From NCBI RefSeq assembly GCF_051131705.1, contig NZ_CP180316.1, positions 2,294,001-2,358,000 on the forward strand: DNA of 64,000 nt, written 5' to 3'. Source of the DNA: Arthrobacter_M sp030063245 (GTDB lineage Bacteria > Actinomycetota > Actinomycetes > Actinomycetales > Micrococcaceae). This document shows positions 28,844-37,312 of the stretch, piece by piece. Below the pieces are notes generated by a model, which worked only from the letters and a program-made list of their open reading frames with translations, did not search any database and was not told the DNA's origin. How positions within the stretch are numbered: the first letter of the stretch is position 1; the number at the start of each line of letters is the position of its first letter. The position numbers and the translations under genes were made by a program.

Positions 28844-29683
28844 ATGCGACAAGTGCCCAACGTGACCCTGAACAACGGCGTGAAGATCGGGCAGCTGGGG
28901 TACGGCGTCTACAAGGTACCTGCCGCGGACAGCTTTTCGCTCGTCACCCAGGCCCTGGAGGCCGGCTACCGCAGCATCGATACGGCCGCGCTGTATGCCA
29001 ATGAAGAAGGTGTCGGCCAAGCCGTCCGGCAGGCCACGGGCGACGGCGGTCCGCTGCGCCGGGAGGACATTTTCGTTACCACAAAGGTCTGGAACGACAG
29101 CCAGGGTTTCGACAGCACGTTGGCGGCCTTTGATGAATCCCTGCACAAACTCGAGCTCGACTACGTGGACCTGTACCTCATTCACTGGCCCTGCCCGGAG
29201 CAGGACCTGTACATCGAGACCTACCGGGCCCTCGAGCGGCTCTACCACGACGGCCGGGTCCGCGCCATCGGCGTCTCCAATTTTGAACCCGAGCACCTGC
29301 GCAGGCTCCTTGACGCCACCGACGTCGTTCCCGCCGTCAACCAGGTGGAGCTGCACCCTTGGCTGCAGCAGAGCGAGGTGCGCGCCTTCGGACAGGAGGC
29401 AGGGATCCGCACGGAGGCCTGGAGCCCGCTGGCCCGCGGCCAGCTGCTGGAGGATCCCGTGCTGGCCCGGATCGCCGCTGCGCTGGGACGCAGCGTGGCG
29501 CAGGTGGTTTTGCGCTGGCACGTTCAGCTCGGCAATATTGTCATTCCGAAGGCCAGTTCACTGGCCCGGATCCGGGAGAACCGGAACATTTTTGATTTTA
29601 TGCTCGACGACGGCGCGATGGCCGACATTGCGGCCCTGGACCGCGGCCATCGCGCCGGGTCCGACCCGGCACGGGTAAATTGA
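28844..29683 (+). CDS. Aldo/keto reductase
   Basis: 279 residues, the family length. The catalytic tetrad is visible: D46 and Y51 in SIDTAALYANEEG, K81 in VTTKVWND and H114 in YLIHWP. IGVSNFEPEHL and VIPKASSLARIREN (NADPH phosphate binding) complete the pattern. It reduces carbonyls with NADPH in the cytoplasm; 2,5-diketo-D-gluconate-type reductases are the nearest group. Its stop overlaps the start of the next gene (TTGA), so the following hydrolase and glycosyltransferase are co-transcribed. Confidence 0.93.
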   Translation: MRQVPNVTLNNGVKIGQLGYGVYKVPAADSFSLVTQALEAGYRSIDTAALYANEEGVGQAVRQATGDGGPLRREDIFVTTKVWNDSQGFDSTLAAFDESLHKLELDYVDLYLIHWPCPEQDLYIETYRALERLYHDGRVRAIGVSNFEPEHLRRLLDATDVVPAVNQVELHPWLQQSEVRAFGQEAGIRTEAWSPLARGQLLEDPVLARIAAALGRSVAQVVLRWHVQLGNIVIPKASSLARIRENRNIFDFMLDDGAMADIAALDRGHRAGSDPARVN

Positions 29684-30615
29684 AAGCGACGGACGGTTTG
29701 GCTTTTAGGGACATCACGGTCGACCTGGACGGCCGGCGCAGCCGGCACACCATGACGATCCGAGGCGCAGAGATCGAATACTGGGAGTACTCCGCAGCGC
29801 CGGCGGCTCCGGGAGCACGAACATTGCTCGTGGTGCACGGCTTCCGCGGTGACCACCACGGACTCGAGCGGGTGGTGGAGGCACTCCCCGGTCTACGGGT
29901 CATCATGCCGGATCTTCCCGGCTTCGGCACATCGGCCCCACTCACCGACGCGCCCCATGACGTGCCGTCCTACAGTCGGTTCCTCGCAGACCTGATGGCC
30001 GGCCTGCAGCTCGGGCCGGACACCGTCCTGCTCGGACATTCCTTCGGCTCGATTGTCGCCAGTCACTTCGTCGCAGAGCACCCGGGGAGCGTCAGCGAAC
30101 TTATCCTGATCAACCCAATTGCCGCACCCGCGTTGGAAGGGCCCAAGGGCATATTGTCCAAGCTGGCCGAGTCCTATTATCTGGCCTCTGCCCGGCTGCC
30201 TGCCCGGGCCGGCAATGCGCTGCTGCGCAGTAAGACCATCGTGCACCTGATGAGCATCACCATGGCCAAGACCAAGGACAAGGCGCTGCTGCGCTTCATC
30301 CACCAACAGCATTACTCCTACTTCTCGCTCTTCGCCGATCGCGGCATGCTGCTCGAATCCTTCCGCGCCTCCGTGGGAGGGACCGTCCGCCAGGTCGCTT
30401 CACAACTGACCCTGCCAGTTCTGCTGATCGCCGGAGCCCAGGACGAGATCGCCACCCTGCCCACACAGCACAAACTGATGACATTGTTGCCGGACGGACA
30501 ACTGGTGGTGATCCCCGGCGTCGGGCATCTGATCCACTATGAAACACCGGTCCCGGCAGCCGCAGCGATTACGGGCTTCCTGGCCGCGCATCCGATCGCA
30601 GGAGGCACAGAATGA
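29680..30615 (+). CDS. Alpha/beta hydrolase
   Basis: 311 residues from a TTG overlapping the aldo/keto reductase stop. Oxyanion block VVHGFRGDHHG near residue 52, nucleophile S121 in LLGHSFGS, acid in LIAGAQDEIA and the histidine in IPGVGHLIHYE give a full triad. Substrate unknown. The end overlaps the glycosyltransferase start by four bases (ATGA), so the three genes form one unit. Confidence 0.88.
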   Translation: MKATDGLAFRDITVDLDGRRSRHTMTIRGAEIEYWEYSAAPAAPGARTLLVVHGFRGDHHGLERVVEALPGLRVIMPDLPGFGTSAPLTDAPHDVPSYSRFLADLMAGLQLGPDTVLLGHSFGSIVASHFVAEHPGSVSELILINPIAAPALEGPKGILSKLAESYYLASARLPARAGNALLRSKTIVHLMSITMAKTKDKALLRFIHQQHYSYFSLFADRGMLLESFRASVGGTVRQVASQLTLPVLLIAGAQDEIATLPTQHKLMTLLPDGQLVVIPGVGHLIHYETPVPAAAAITGFLAAHPIAGGTE

Positions 30616-31730
30616 GAACTCCCCTTGAGTCAGGAGAGACCGTGCCTCCTGCCAGAAGACTGAAGATCGTCATCGACGCCCGGTTCACCCGCACTGACCA
30701 CCACGACGGCATCAGCCGCTACGGCGCAAGCCTGATTGCCGCCGTCGCGCCTCTGGCGGACGTGACCATGCTGATCAGCGACGAACACCAGCTCGCACTG
30801 CTGCCCGACGTTCCCTATCTGAAGATCAACAGCCCGCTGTCCCCGCGGGAGCTGTTCGTGGCCCGGCAGGTGAACAGACTCGACCCCGACGTGGTCTTCT
30901 GCCCGATGCAGACGATGGGCAGCTGGGGGCGCAGATACGCGCTGGTGCTCACCCTGCACGACCTGATCTACTACGAACACCCCGCACCGCCGGGCTTTCT
31001 GCCGGCACCGGTGCGGGTGCTCTGGCGGCTGTACCACAAGGCCTACTGGCCACAGAGGCTGCTGCTCAACCGTGCGGATGTGGTCGCCACCATCAGCCGG
31101 ACCACCGAGGCACTGATGCACCGGCACCAACTGACGAAGAGGCCGGTGCGGATAGTGGGCAACGCTCCGCAGGCTGACCGCATGCCACGCAACCCTGGTA
31201 CGGCGCCGGAAAAGACCCTGATCTACATGGGTTCCTTCATGCCGTACAAGAACGTTGAGACCTTGATCCGGGGGATGGCGGAGTTGGACGGCTTCGCCTT
31301 GCATCTGCTCAGCCGCATCACGGAGCCGCGGCGCACCGAACTGGAGCTGCTGATTCCCACCGGTGCGGAGGTTATCTTCCACAACGGTGTGAGCGATGCC
31401 GAATACGACGAGCTGCTGCTGCGCACGACGGCGCTCGTCACGCTGTCCAAGGCGGAGGGCTACGGGCTGCCCCTGGTGGAGGCCATGGCGCTCGGAACGC
31501 CCGTGGTGGTGAGCGACACGCCGATCTTCCGGGAGGTGGGCGGCACCGCTGCCAGCTACGTCCCGGCCGATTCACCCGCAGCCTTCGCATCCCAGGTCCG
31601 GAAACTCGCAGATCCCGCCGTCTGGAGTCAGTGCTCCGTGGACTCAGTCCGGCAGGCCGCCCGGTTCAGTTGGGCTGACTCTGCAAGGGAACTGCTGGAC
31701 ATCGCGACGGAGCTTACTTATCAAAGGTAG
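30612..31730 (+). CDS. Glycosyltransferase family 4-like protein
   Basis: 372 residues with two Rossmann halves. The N-terminal half reads KIVIDARFTRTDHHDGISRY. The C-terminal half has YMGSFMPYKNVETLI and the retaining-GT signature EGYGLPLVEAMALGTPVVVS (E-x7-E). It probably transfers a sugar from a nucleotide donor to a lipid or polysaccharide at the membrane face. The acceptor is unknown. Last gene of the three-gene overlap unit. Confidence 0.9.
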   Translation: MRTPLESGETVPPARRLKIVIDARFTRTDHHDGISRYGASLIAAVAPLADVTMLISDEHQLALLPDVPYLKINSPLSPRELFVARQVNRLDPDVVFCPMQTMGSWGRRYALVLTLHDLIYYEHPAPPGFLPAPVRVLWRLYHKAYWPQRLLLNRADVVATISRTTEALMHRHQLTKRPVRIVGNAPQADRMPRNPGTAPEKTLIYMGSFMPYKNVETLIRGMAELDGFALHLLSRITEPRRTELELLIPTGAEVIFHNGVSDAEYDELLLRTTALVTLSKAEGYGLPLVEAMALGTPVVVSDTPIFREVGGTAASYVPADSPAAFASQVRKLADPAVWSQCSVDSVRQAARFSWADSARELLDIATELTYQR

Positions 31731-31770
31731 GGCAGATGCTGTTCCGTGGCTGCCTTGAATTGCCGGTCAA

Positions 31771-31838
31771 CGGTCGGTCAAAAGTGCTGTACCGTCGTCC
31801 AAAAAGTGCGCTGAACCGTCGTCCAAAAGTACTGGACC
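31771..31838. repeat. Three tandem units of about 21-24 bp
   Basis: Units of the form CCGTCGTCCAAAAAGTGCGCTGAA at 31771, 31792 and 31816, of slightly different length, in the gap between the glycosyltransferase and the VOC gene. The last unit contains the short inverted repeat GTCCA...TGGAC. Confidence 0.75.
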
Positions 31839-31937
31839 AATAATGTCGGCGGGGGGTTCCCTTACGGACGGTCGCTTGATGTTCCCGTCAGGTCCACCTG
31901 CGCATACGCTGTGGTAACCGAGAGGAGGCGGTGTGTG

Positions 31938-32375
31938 ATGTCTTACGAGCCCGTCTTGGGCCAATTAAATCTGGTGGTTCGGGACATGGATGCCACCGTC
32001 GCCTTCTACCGTCGCCTTGGCCTGGCGATCGACGCCCGGCCGGGAGTCCCGCATGTCGCTACCCGACTACCAAACGGCATGCTCATCGAATGGGACAGCG
32101 TCGAGTTCGTACCCCAATGGGACTCGGGTTGGAACGGGACCACCGGGGGCAGTGCGGTGCTCGGGTTCTCCGTACCGACGCGCGAGGCCGTGGACCAGAT
32201 CTACACGGAGTTGACCGGCGCAGGATACGAAGGCCACCAACGGCCCTATGACGCCTTCTGGGGTGCCCGTTACGCGATCGTCGATGATCCTGACGGCAAC
32301 AGCGTCGCCCTCATGAGCCCGGAAGAACCGGAACGGAAGTTCTGGCCACCCACCCAACCGCCGCAAGGGTCCTGA
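31938..32375 (+). CDS. VOC family protein (glyoxalase/bleomycin-resistance fold)
   Basis: 145 residues with the paired beta-alpha-beta-beta-beta modules of the VOC fold: LGQLNLVVRDMDATVAFYRR at the start and YAIVDDPDGNSVALMSPEE at the end. Members are metal enzymes or ligand binders, and the function here is open. The ATG at 31938 follows GAGAGGAGG, a strong ribosome site. The gene is monocistronic. Confidence 0.88.
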   Translation: MSYEPVLGQLNLVVRDMDATVAFYRRLGLAIDARPGVPHVATRLPNGMLIEWDSVEFVPQWDSGWNGTTGGSAVLGFSVPTREAVDQIYTELTGAGYEGHQRPYDAFWGARYAIVDDPDGNSVALMSPEEPERKFWPPTQPPQGS

Positions 32376-32860
32376 CCTCCAGACCGAAGCACGTGGCGTG
32401 AGTCGGCGGGTGTCCGGTAAGGGTTCCGCAAGTGGAACGCGGGTGGCCTGGAGGAGCCCAGGGGTCGGCCGCCGGCACCGGCTGTTCCCCTGGCGTTGGC
32501 CGGCCGGGCTGGAGGACGAGGAGCGGGACAAACAAGTCGCAAGGGGTTGAACCCTACCATCGGTTTGGGGGACGACCGGGACGTCCGTTCAGCCCTCAGG
32601 TGCGTAAACGAATCGAAGGTCTTCCCACCCTTCACCGGTGTGGCGGACGATGTCACGCACTGTGCCGGCCGGCACGAAACTCGCGCTGAGGGCTACTCGC
32701 TGACTGTCCAGTTTGGCCGACCATACTCAACTATGCATTTACCGGCGGCTGGCGGTCAACAGCGACCCTCGGTTATCGGCTGCCCGCAGAGCGTTCCTCA
32801 AGCGGGACATCGGCTCGCCAGGAACGCCCCCGGTCCGTGTCGGGTCAGGGTCCTGCGAGA
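32376..32860. other. Intergenic stretch without a recognisable gene
   Basis: About 485 bp. Frames on both strands are short and low-complexity. I see nothing in it apart from the terminator that ends it. Confidence 0.5.
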
Positions 32861-32893
32861 GAAGAGACCCGGCGGAAACAGCCGGGTCTCTTC
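32861..32893. terminator. Perfect hairpin terminator
   Basis: A 13-bp perfect stem (GAAGAGACCCGGC / GCCGGGTCTCTTC) with a 7-base loop. It stands 14 bp beyond the end of the minus-strand Pr6Pr-like gene and can also stop plus-strand transcription. Confidence 0.85.
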
Positions 32894-32907
32894 TGAATGA
32901 CCGGTGC

Positions 32908-33585
32908 TTAGTTGATGGTGCCGGCGTCGGGTTGAGGGGGTGCGGCGGTGGTGCCGGTGACTCCCGCAGGTGTCGGGGCGATGTGAAGTCGCGTGGAGAA
33001 CGCGACAATGAGGGCAAAGAGGAAGGCTGCTGCCGCGATGACCAGCGACATGACGGCGACGGTTCCGTAACCGCTGACCCGGGGGTCCAGGAATGGGTAG
33101 GGGTACCAGTTGACGATGGGACCGCGGACCAGGCTGTATATCAGGTAGAGCACGGGGGAACGCGAGCCAGATCAGCGAGGTGCGGACAGGGACCCTGGTT
33201 TTGGGCAGGTCAACAAGCCAGTCGATCACCATGATTGTCGGGATGGTGTAATGCAGCACGACGTTGATCCAGGGGATCGGAGTGTTGACGTCGATGTTGC
33301 TCAGCAGAAGGTTGTAAACGATCCCCGTGATGGTCATGTAGATGGTCGCAGCTCCGCGCAGGAGTTCAAGCCAGCGGGGGCTTTCGCCTTTGCACGCGTA
33401 CCGGCCGGCGATCGCCAGGTGATGAAGGCGATGATGTTTGATTCGATGGTGAAATAGCTGAAGAATGTTCCCCGCGGAGGCGCCGGGAACATTCTGGAGC
33501 AGGTGTGTCAGCTGGAAAGTACGGCCAGAAATCCGAGGAGGGCAAACCAGAACCTGAAGAGCGCGAGCCCTCGATCGGGTGTCAT
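32908..33585 (-). pseudogene. Pr6Pr-family membrane protein, several frameshifts
   Basis: Pieces of one membrane protein can be read in turn on the minus strand in different frames: MTPDRGLALFRFWFALLGFL, then QLTHLLQNVPGASAG, then FFSYFTIESNIIAFIT, then LAIAGRYACKG to YNLLLSNIDVNTPIPWINV and PTIMVIDWLVD, and finally VLYLIYSLVRGPIVNWYPYP to the end. The pattern (FTIESN, TPxxWxNxxLHYxxP, YSLxRG, WYPYPFLD) is that of Pr6Pr/FAR-17a-like proteins. The last shift lies at a run of five C near 33157. At least four lesions make a functional product unlikely. Confidence 0.72.
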
Positions 33586-33772
33586 ACAGGGATCCTATGG
33601 GACCACGGATGTCGGGGCCGGGAGGCTCGCAGTGTCGGCGCCCGGGTCAGCGTGCGACCCGGGGCGGTGCTTGTCGCCGGTGGGCCGACTCCGTAGAGGT
33701 GTGTTGTTCCCCTGCGTCCGGTCAGTGTTCGGCTTCCGGGACACCAGGCGGTGTCTGAGTTACTCTCGGAAG

Positions 33773-33976
33773 ATGCGTTGGTTTGGAGCGGTCATCGGCG
33801 CGTACGTCTTGGTGGCCATAGTTACTCGTCTGGCGGAGACGGCTGGATTCCACAGGTGCGGATGCAGTACCGATTGCTGGTGCCAGCGCCCGTTGCTCGG
33901 CACGTTCCGTTGGGTGTTTCCGTACGGTCACAGATCGGTCGATCCACGAGAGAAGGCATCGCTCGCTCAAGCTTGA
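33773..33976 (+). CDS. Conserved small Cys-rich membrane-anchored protein
   Basis: 67 residues: a hydrophobic N-terminal helix (MRWFGAVIGAYVLVAIVTRL), then RCGCSTDCWCQRP with four cysteines in 11 positions, then FRWVFPYGHR. CTCGGAAG lies just before the ATG. The tight Cys pattern next to a conserved-looking FRWVFPxGHR segment suggests a real, structured peptide, perhaps metal-binding or disulfide-bonded outside the membrane. I recall similar actinobacterial proteins but cannot name a family. Standalone gene. Confidence 0.62.
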   Translation: MRWFGAVIGAYVLVAIVTRLAETAGFHRCGCSTDCWCQRPLLGTFRWVFPYGHRSVDPREKASLAQA

Positions 33977-34088
33977 CCGTCGTACTACACGCGATGGATG
34001 CCCTACACGCGATGAACGCCGCGGGTGTCCGTCGACGATCCCTCAGCGAGATCGCCCCGGCAGGTTGCAGCCCCGCTGAGAGTTCGGC

Positions 34089-34244
34089 TTACGGGCAGGT
34101 TTGGGCGGTCACTGTGCTGGCGGGGGTGGGGACGAGCGGCACGGCTGCGATGGGTGCCAGTGCGACGAGTGCGAACGCGAACGGGTATTCGAGGTTTCTT
34201 TCCTCGGATGGCCATGATAGTGGCTTCCGAAGGTTCAGCCTCAT
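34089..34244 (-). CDS. Doubtful 51-residue membrane peptide
   Basis: Starts MRLNLRKPLSWPSEERNLEY and continues with one hydrophobic stretch (FAFALVALAPIAAVPLVP). No ribosome site stands out and no family is recognised. It could be a fragment. The surrounding 33977-34370 shows no better gene. Confidence 0.2.
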   Translation of the reverse strand: MRLNLRKPLSWPSEERNLEYPFAFALVALAPIAAVPLVPTPASTVTAQTCP

Positions 34245-34370
34245 GTAGCCGTCGGCCCCGGGATCGCCCTATGCTCTATCGTCACGCAGCATCTCTGGCC
34301 GTCTCAAGGATCGCGCGCCCAATCGCGACGATGGGCTCGACCGGTCCGCGTCGTGCCGCCAGCCGCAGTG

Positions 34371-34874
34371 TCACCTTGCGTGGTGACTGCCGGCTGCTGC
34401 CCTCTTACGAGACCACACCAGCGACCCCGTCAGGACCAGGAAGCCAATCCCGGACAGCAGCGTCGAGATCGCGTGAGAGGTTTCCCAGGTGTTTCGGTAG
34501 TCCCGCCAGTCAGCGGGAAGGGTGTCCGGGCTCCACACGGCGACTCTCGCGTTGACCGGTAGGTTGCCGACGAAGAACACGATGAGCGTCCCAATCAAGC
34601 AGAGGCAGACAATCCCCGCGATCAATGCGTCGCGTCGTTTGCCGCTCAGCACGCTGAGAACGGCGAGTGCGCCGGCACTCACGGCGCCAAGGACCTCGCA
34701 TGTGCCGCCGACTGTCGCGAAGCCTCCGTAGAACGTGTTCTGTACCGTAAGCCATTCCGCACCCGTCAATGCCCGGCTGCCGGGCGCTTGCAGCACGTGT
34801 GTCAGCGTCAGCCCGAACACCAGCGCGACGCAGATGATGGTAACGAACTGGAGTACGCGCATCAGCGAACGCAT
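34371..34874 (-). CDS. DUF1772-like membrane protein
   Basis: 167 residues with four hydrophobic helices. The motifs NLPVNARVAVW and DWRDYRNTWETSHA are characteristic of DUF1772 (anthrone-oxygenase-like) proteins. Function is unknown. The ATG at 34874 or the one at 34862 (MRVLQF) may start translation. The gene stands alone next to the mobile region. Confidence 0.75.
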   Translation of the reverse strand: MRSLMRVLQFVTIICVALVFGLTLTHVLQAPGSRALTGAEWLTVQNTFYGGFATVGGTCEVLGAVSAGALAVLSVLSGKRRDALIAGIVCLCLIGTLIVFFVGNLPVNARVAVWSPDTLPADWRDYRNTWETSHAISTLLSGIGFLVLTGSLVWSRKRAAAGSHHAR

Positions 34875-35089
34875 CCGAGCCTCCCAAACGTGTTATGCGC
34901 GATGCAGACTCGCAGATACTTATCCTGTCGGTCTGGTCCATCATCGATGCTCACGTACGGAATACCGATGGCGACGTGAAACACACTGTCGACGCCGCGC
35001 GACCAGATGACAGTGAACTCTTGTCAGCTCAGGCTCCCACAGATGGTTCCCCCAAACGGGACGGGATAGGTTCAGGGCAATGTTGTCGC
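34875..35089. other. Gap between DUF1772 gene and Tn3 remnant
   Basis: I see no gene. If the transposon kept a left terminal repeat, it should lie at about 35050-35095, but I find no convincing 38-bp match to the right-hand repeat at 40653-40690. Confidence 0.4.
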
Positions 35090-35284
35090 TCAGGTCTCCC
35101 GGTCCTCGTCGGGGTTTCTAAAGGGCCGATGCTGCGTTCCGGTGGAGTCCGCGGTGAAAGAGTAGCGACCCAGCCTGGCGTATCTGGCCCCTCCTGCCGT
35201 GGAAGATGAGTCTGGCCAGGGCGTGTCTGGATTCCTGCAGCGTCAGCTGGGTATGAATTTGCCGGCGGTAGCCCTCGTCAACAT
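35090..35284 (-). pseudogene. tnpA: Tn3-family transposase, 3' part beyond the RIT insertion
   Basis: The minus strand reads VDEGYRRQIHTQLTLQESRH, then ALARLIFHGRRGQIRQ, the sequence that follows HLLDFI in Tn3 transposases. It then jumps, with a frame change, to LGRYSFTADS, PFRNPDEDRET and a stop at 35090, which is the normal C-terminus. The roughly 80 residues expected between the two blocks, with the last catalytic acid, are missing. This proves that the RIT split a pre-existing tnpA. Confidence 0.82.
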
Positions 35285-35395
35285 CGATCTATGCCGAGCC
35301 GGTAACTATGCCGAGGTGCTGGGAACGCGGGTACCAGAAGAGGCCCTGCCGCTGGGGTCCGGACAAGAATCGGCTGTTCCCATATCGGCATAGTT
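35283..35395. repeat. RIT left inverted repeat (113 bp)
   Basis: Matches the reverse complement of 38571-38683 with only about two mismatches. It contains CTATGCCGA twice (35289-35297, 35306-35314) and the inverse TCGGCATAG once (35385-35393), likely recombinase core-binding sites. The ritC stop codon lies at its inner edge. Confidence 0.95.
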
Positions 35396-36383
35396 ACAGG
35401 CTTTCAAGGAACGCCAGTGTCTTGTCTGTCGGGTGGTAGCGTCCTGGGGTTGCCGCTGTGGGTGTCACGAGGGCGAGTGCTTTTTCCTTGATGGTGAGGT
35501 CAGCATGGATATATGCGTCCGTGGAACGAACTCCCGCGTGGCCAAGCCACAATGCGATCACTGAGGTATCAACGCCGGCTTGGAGCAGGGACATGGCACA
35601 GGTGTGGCGGAAGACGTGGGGGTGAATTGTCTTGCCTTCCAGTGACGGGCATTGTTGCGTAGCGGTCTTGGCATGAGTGCTGACGCGCAGGGCGACGGCA
35701 TCGCGGCTGAGGCGGCGTCCGATGCGTGTGGGAAAAAGTGGGTCCTGGGGTTGGACTGCTCGTTCTTTCAACCAGGCCCGCAGTAGCGCTTCGACGGGGA
35801 CATTGAGTGGAACCTTACGTTGCTTGCGTCCCTTGCCTTCACATCGCACGTTGGCGCCGGTCCCCAGCGTCACGTCATTGCAATTCAGCCCGGTGATCTC
35901 CGAAACGCGCAGCCCTGTCTGAATGGCCAACAGCATCAGCGCCTTGTCTCGGCGCCCTTCCCAAGTGGATTGGTCTGGGGCGGCGATCATGGCGTCAACT
36001 TCCGGTGCCGTCAGGAAAGTGACGATGCGTTTTTCGAACCGTTTGGGCGGAATCGCCAACACTCGCTGGATCAGGAGCGCATGTTCGGGATGGCGCAGTG
36101 CCGCGTAGGAGAAGAGCGAACGGATCGCGGTGAGGCGGACATTGCGGGTTCTGACGCTATTGTGCCGCTGGTCCTCGAGATGGTTGAGAAACCGGGAGAT
36201 CATGGTCGCGTCCAGGTCGTCCCAATCGAGTCGAGCTGGCAATTTCTTGGTCTGTTCATACACGAACTCCAAAAGGAGTTTGAGGGTGTCTCGGTAGGCG
36301 GCGATGGTGCGGGGACTAGCTTGGCGCTGTTGGGCGAGGCGGTCCGTGAAGAACAGTTGCAGGGTCGAGGCGATGAGCGTCAT
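35394..36383 (-). CDS. Tyrosine recombinase, third gene of the RIT trio
   Basis: 329 residues. An N-terminal SAM-like core-binding domain (ASPRTIAAYRDTLKLLLEF) precedes a phage-integrase catalytic domain with the arginine in TGLRVSE, lysine in CEGKGRKQRKVPL, HPHVFRHTCA (HxxR), LGHAGVRSTDAY (H and the nucleophile Y). This is the full active-site set, so it should be catalytic. The ATG at 36383 overlaps the ritB stop by four bases; the longer frame to 36545 is discarded. It corresponds to RitC of published RIT elements by position. Confidence 0.9.
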   Translation of the reverse strand: MTLIASTLQLFFTDRLAQQRQASPRTIAAYRDTLKLLLEFVYEQTKKLPARLDWDDLDATMISRFLNHLEDQRHNSVRTRNVRLTAIRSLFSYAALRHPEHALLIQRVLAIPPKRFEKRIVTFLTAPEVDAMIAAPDQSTWEGRRDKALMLLAIQTGLRVSEITGLNCNDVTLGTGANVRCEGKGRKQRKVPLNVPVEALLRAWLKERAVQPQDPLFPTRIGRRLSRDAVALRVSTHAKTATQQCPSLEGKTIHPHVFRHTCAMSLLQAGVDTSVIALWLGHAGVRSTDAYIHADLTIKEKALALVTPTAATPGRYHPTDKTLAFLESL

Positions 36384-37312
36384 GAGCGTGCCTTCATCCA
36401 CTGCGCGTCTTGACGTGCGGCGGCCACGGCAAGCAGTTCCGGCGCCGCCGAAAGATACCAGTACGTGGAAGCCGGTTCGCGGTGGCCAAGATACGTTGAC
36501 AGTGACGGGATCTTGGCCTGCACGTCCTCGTCGCTGCGGTACCAACCAAGCAAGGTTTGAATGGCAAAGGAATGTCTTAGATCATGAATTCTGGGGGCGG
36601 AGGGCGAATCGGCCCCGATTCCGGCAGCAGTCACCAGGCACCGGAACGTATGCTGCACGACCTGGTAGCTGAGGCGCTTGCGGGTCAGGGACACGAAGAA
36701 ACTGGCGTCGATTGATGTTGGCTGCAGTTCATCGCGCAAGGTTGCATGACTCTTCAACGCCTGGATGGTGCTCTCCTGCACTGGCACGAGCCGGGACTTG
36801 CCGAACTTGGACTCGCGGATCAACAACACTCTCTCGCTCCAGTCCACGTCCGTGCGGTCAAGTTTGATGGCCTCACCAATGCGCAGCCCAGTTGCCGCCA
36901 ACAACCCAATCAAGGTTTCATAGGTAGCCGCCCGCAATGGTTGGTCAATCAAGCAGCGGGCCTGGCTCATCAACGCTCCGATATCAGTACTGGAGTAGAT
37001 GAATGGCAGACGCCATCGCTGGCGGTGGGGCATCAGCTCTAAGGGCGGGACTTCGGTGCCGGGATAGATCCCGGAGAGATAGCGGGCGAATCCGCGTGCC
37101 GCGGTCATTCGCCTCGGGCCCACGCTCGAAGGTGCCGTTGTCGATGGTTGCTGCGACCACTCCAACGCCGCCTGCGTGGTTATCGTCGTGCATCCACGGG
37201 TATCAAGGAACACTACAAAGCCTGGCAGCAGCCGGTGGCTTTCAGCGAGTTCGTGCCCGAGTGAACGGCGCAGCTGCAGATAGTTCGCCAGGTCCTGCTC
37301 CAGCCCGCTCAT
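36380..37312 (-). CDS. Tyrosine recombinase, second gene of the RIT trio
   Basis: 310 residues. Core-binding region QDLANYLQLRRSLGHELAES, then catalytic ATGLRIGEAIKL (R), SKFGKSRLVPV (K), RIHDLRHSFA (HxxR), YLGHREPASTYWYLS (H, Y). The ATG at 37312 overlaps the first recombinase's stop by four bases, so the trio is translationally coupled. Position corresponds to RitB. Confidence 0.9.
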   Translation of the reverse strand: MSGLEQDLANYLQLRRSLGHELAESHRLLPGFVVFLDTRGCTTITTQAALEWSQQPSTTAPSSVGPRRMTAARGFARYLSGIYPGTEVPPLELMPHRQRWRLPFIYSSTDIGALMSQARCLIDQPLRAATYETLIGLLAATGLRIGEAIKLDRTDVDWSERVLLIRESKFGKSRLVPVQESTIQALKSHATLRDELQPTSIDASFFVSLTRKRLSYQVVQHTFRCLVTAAGIGADSPSAPRIHDLRHSFAIQTLLGWYRSDEDVQAKIPSLSTYLGHREPASTYWYLSAAPELLAVAAARQDAQWMKARS

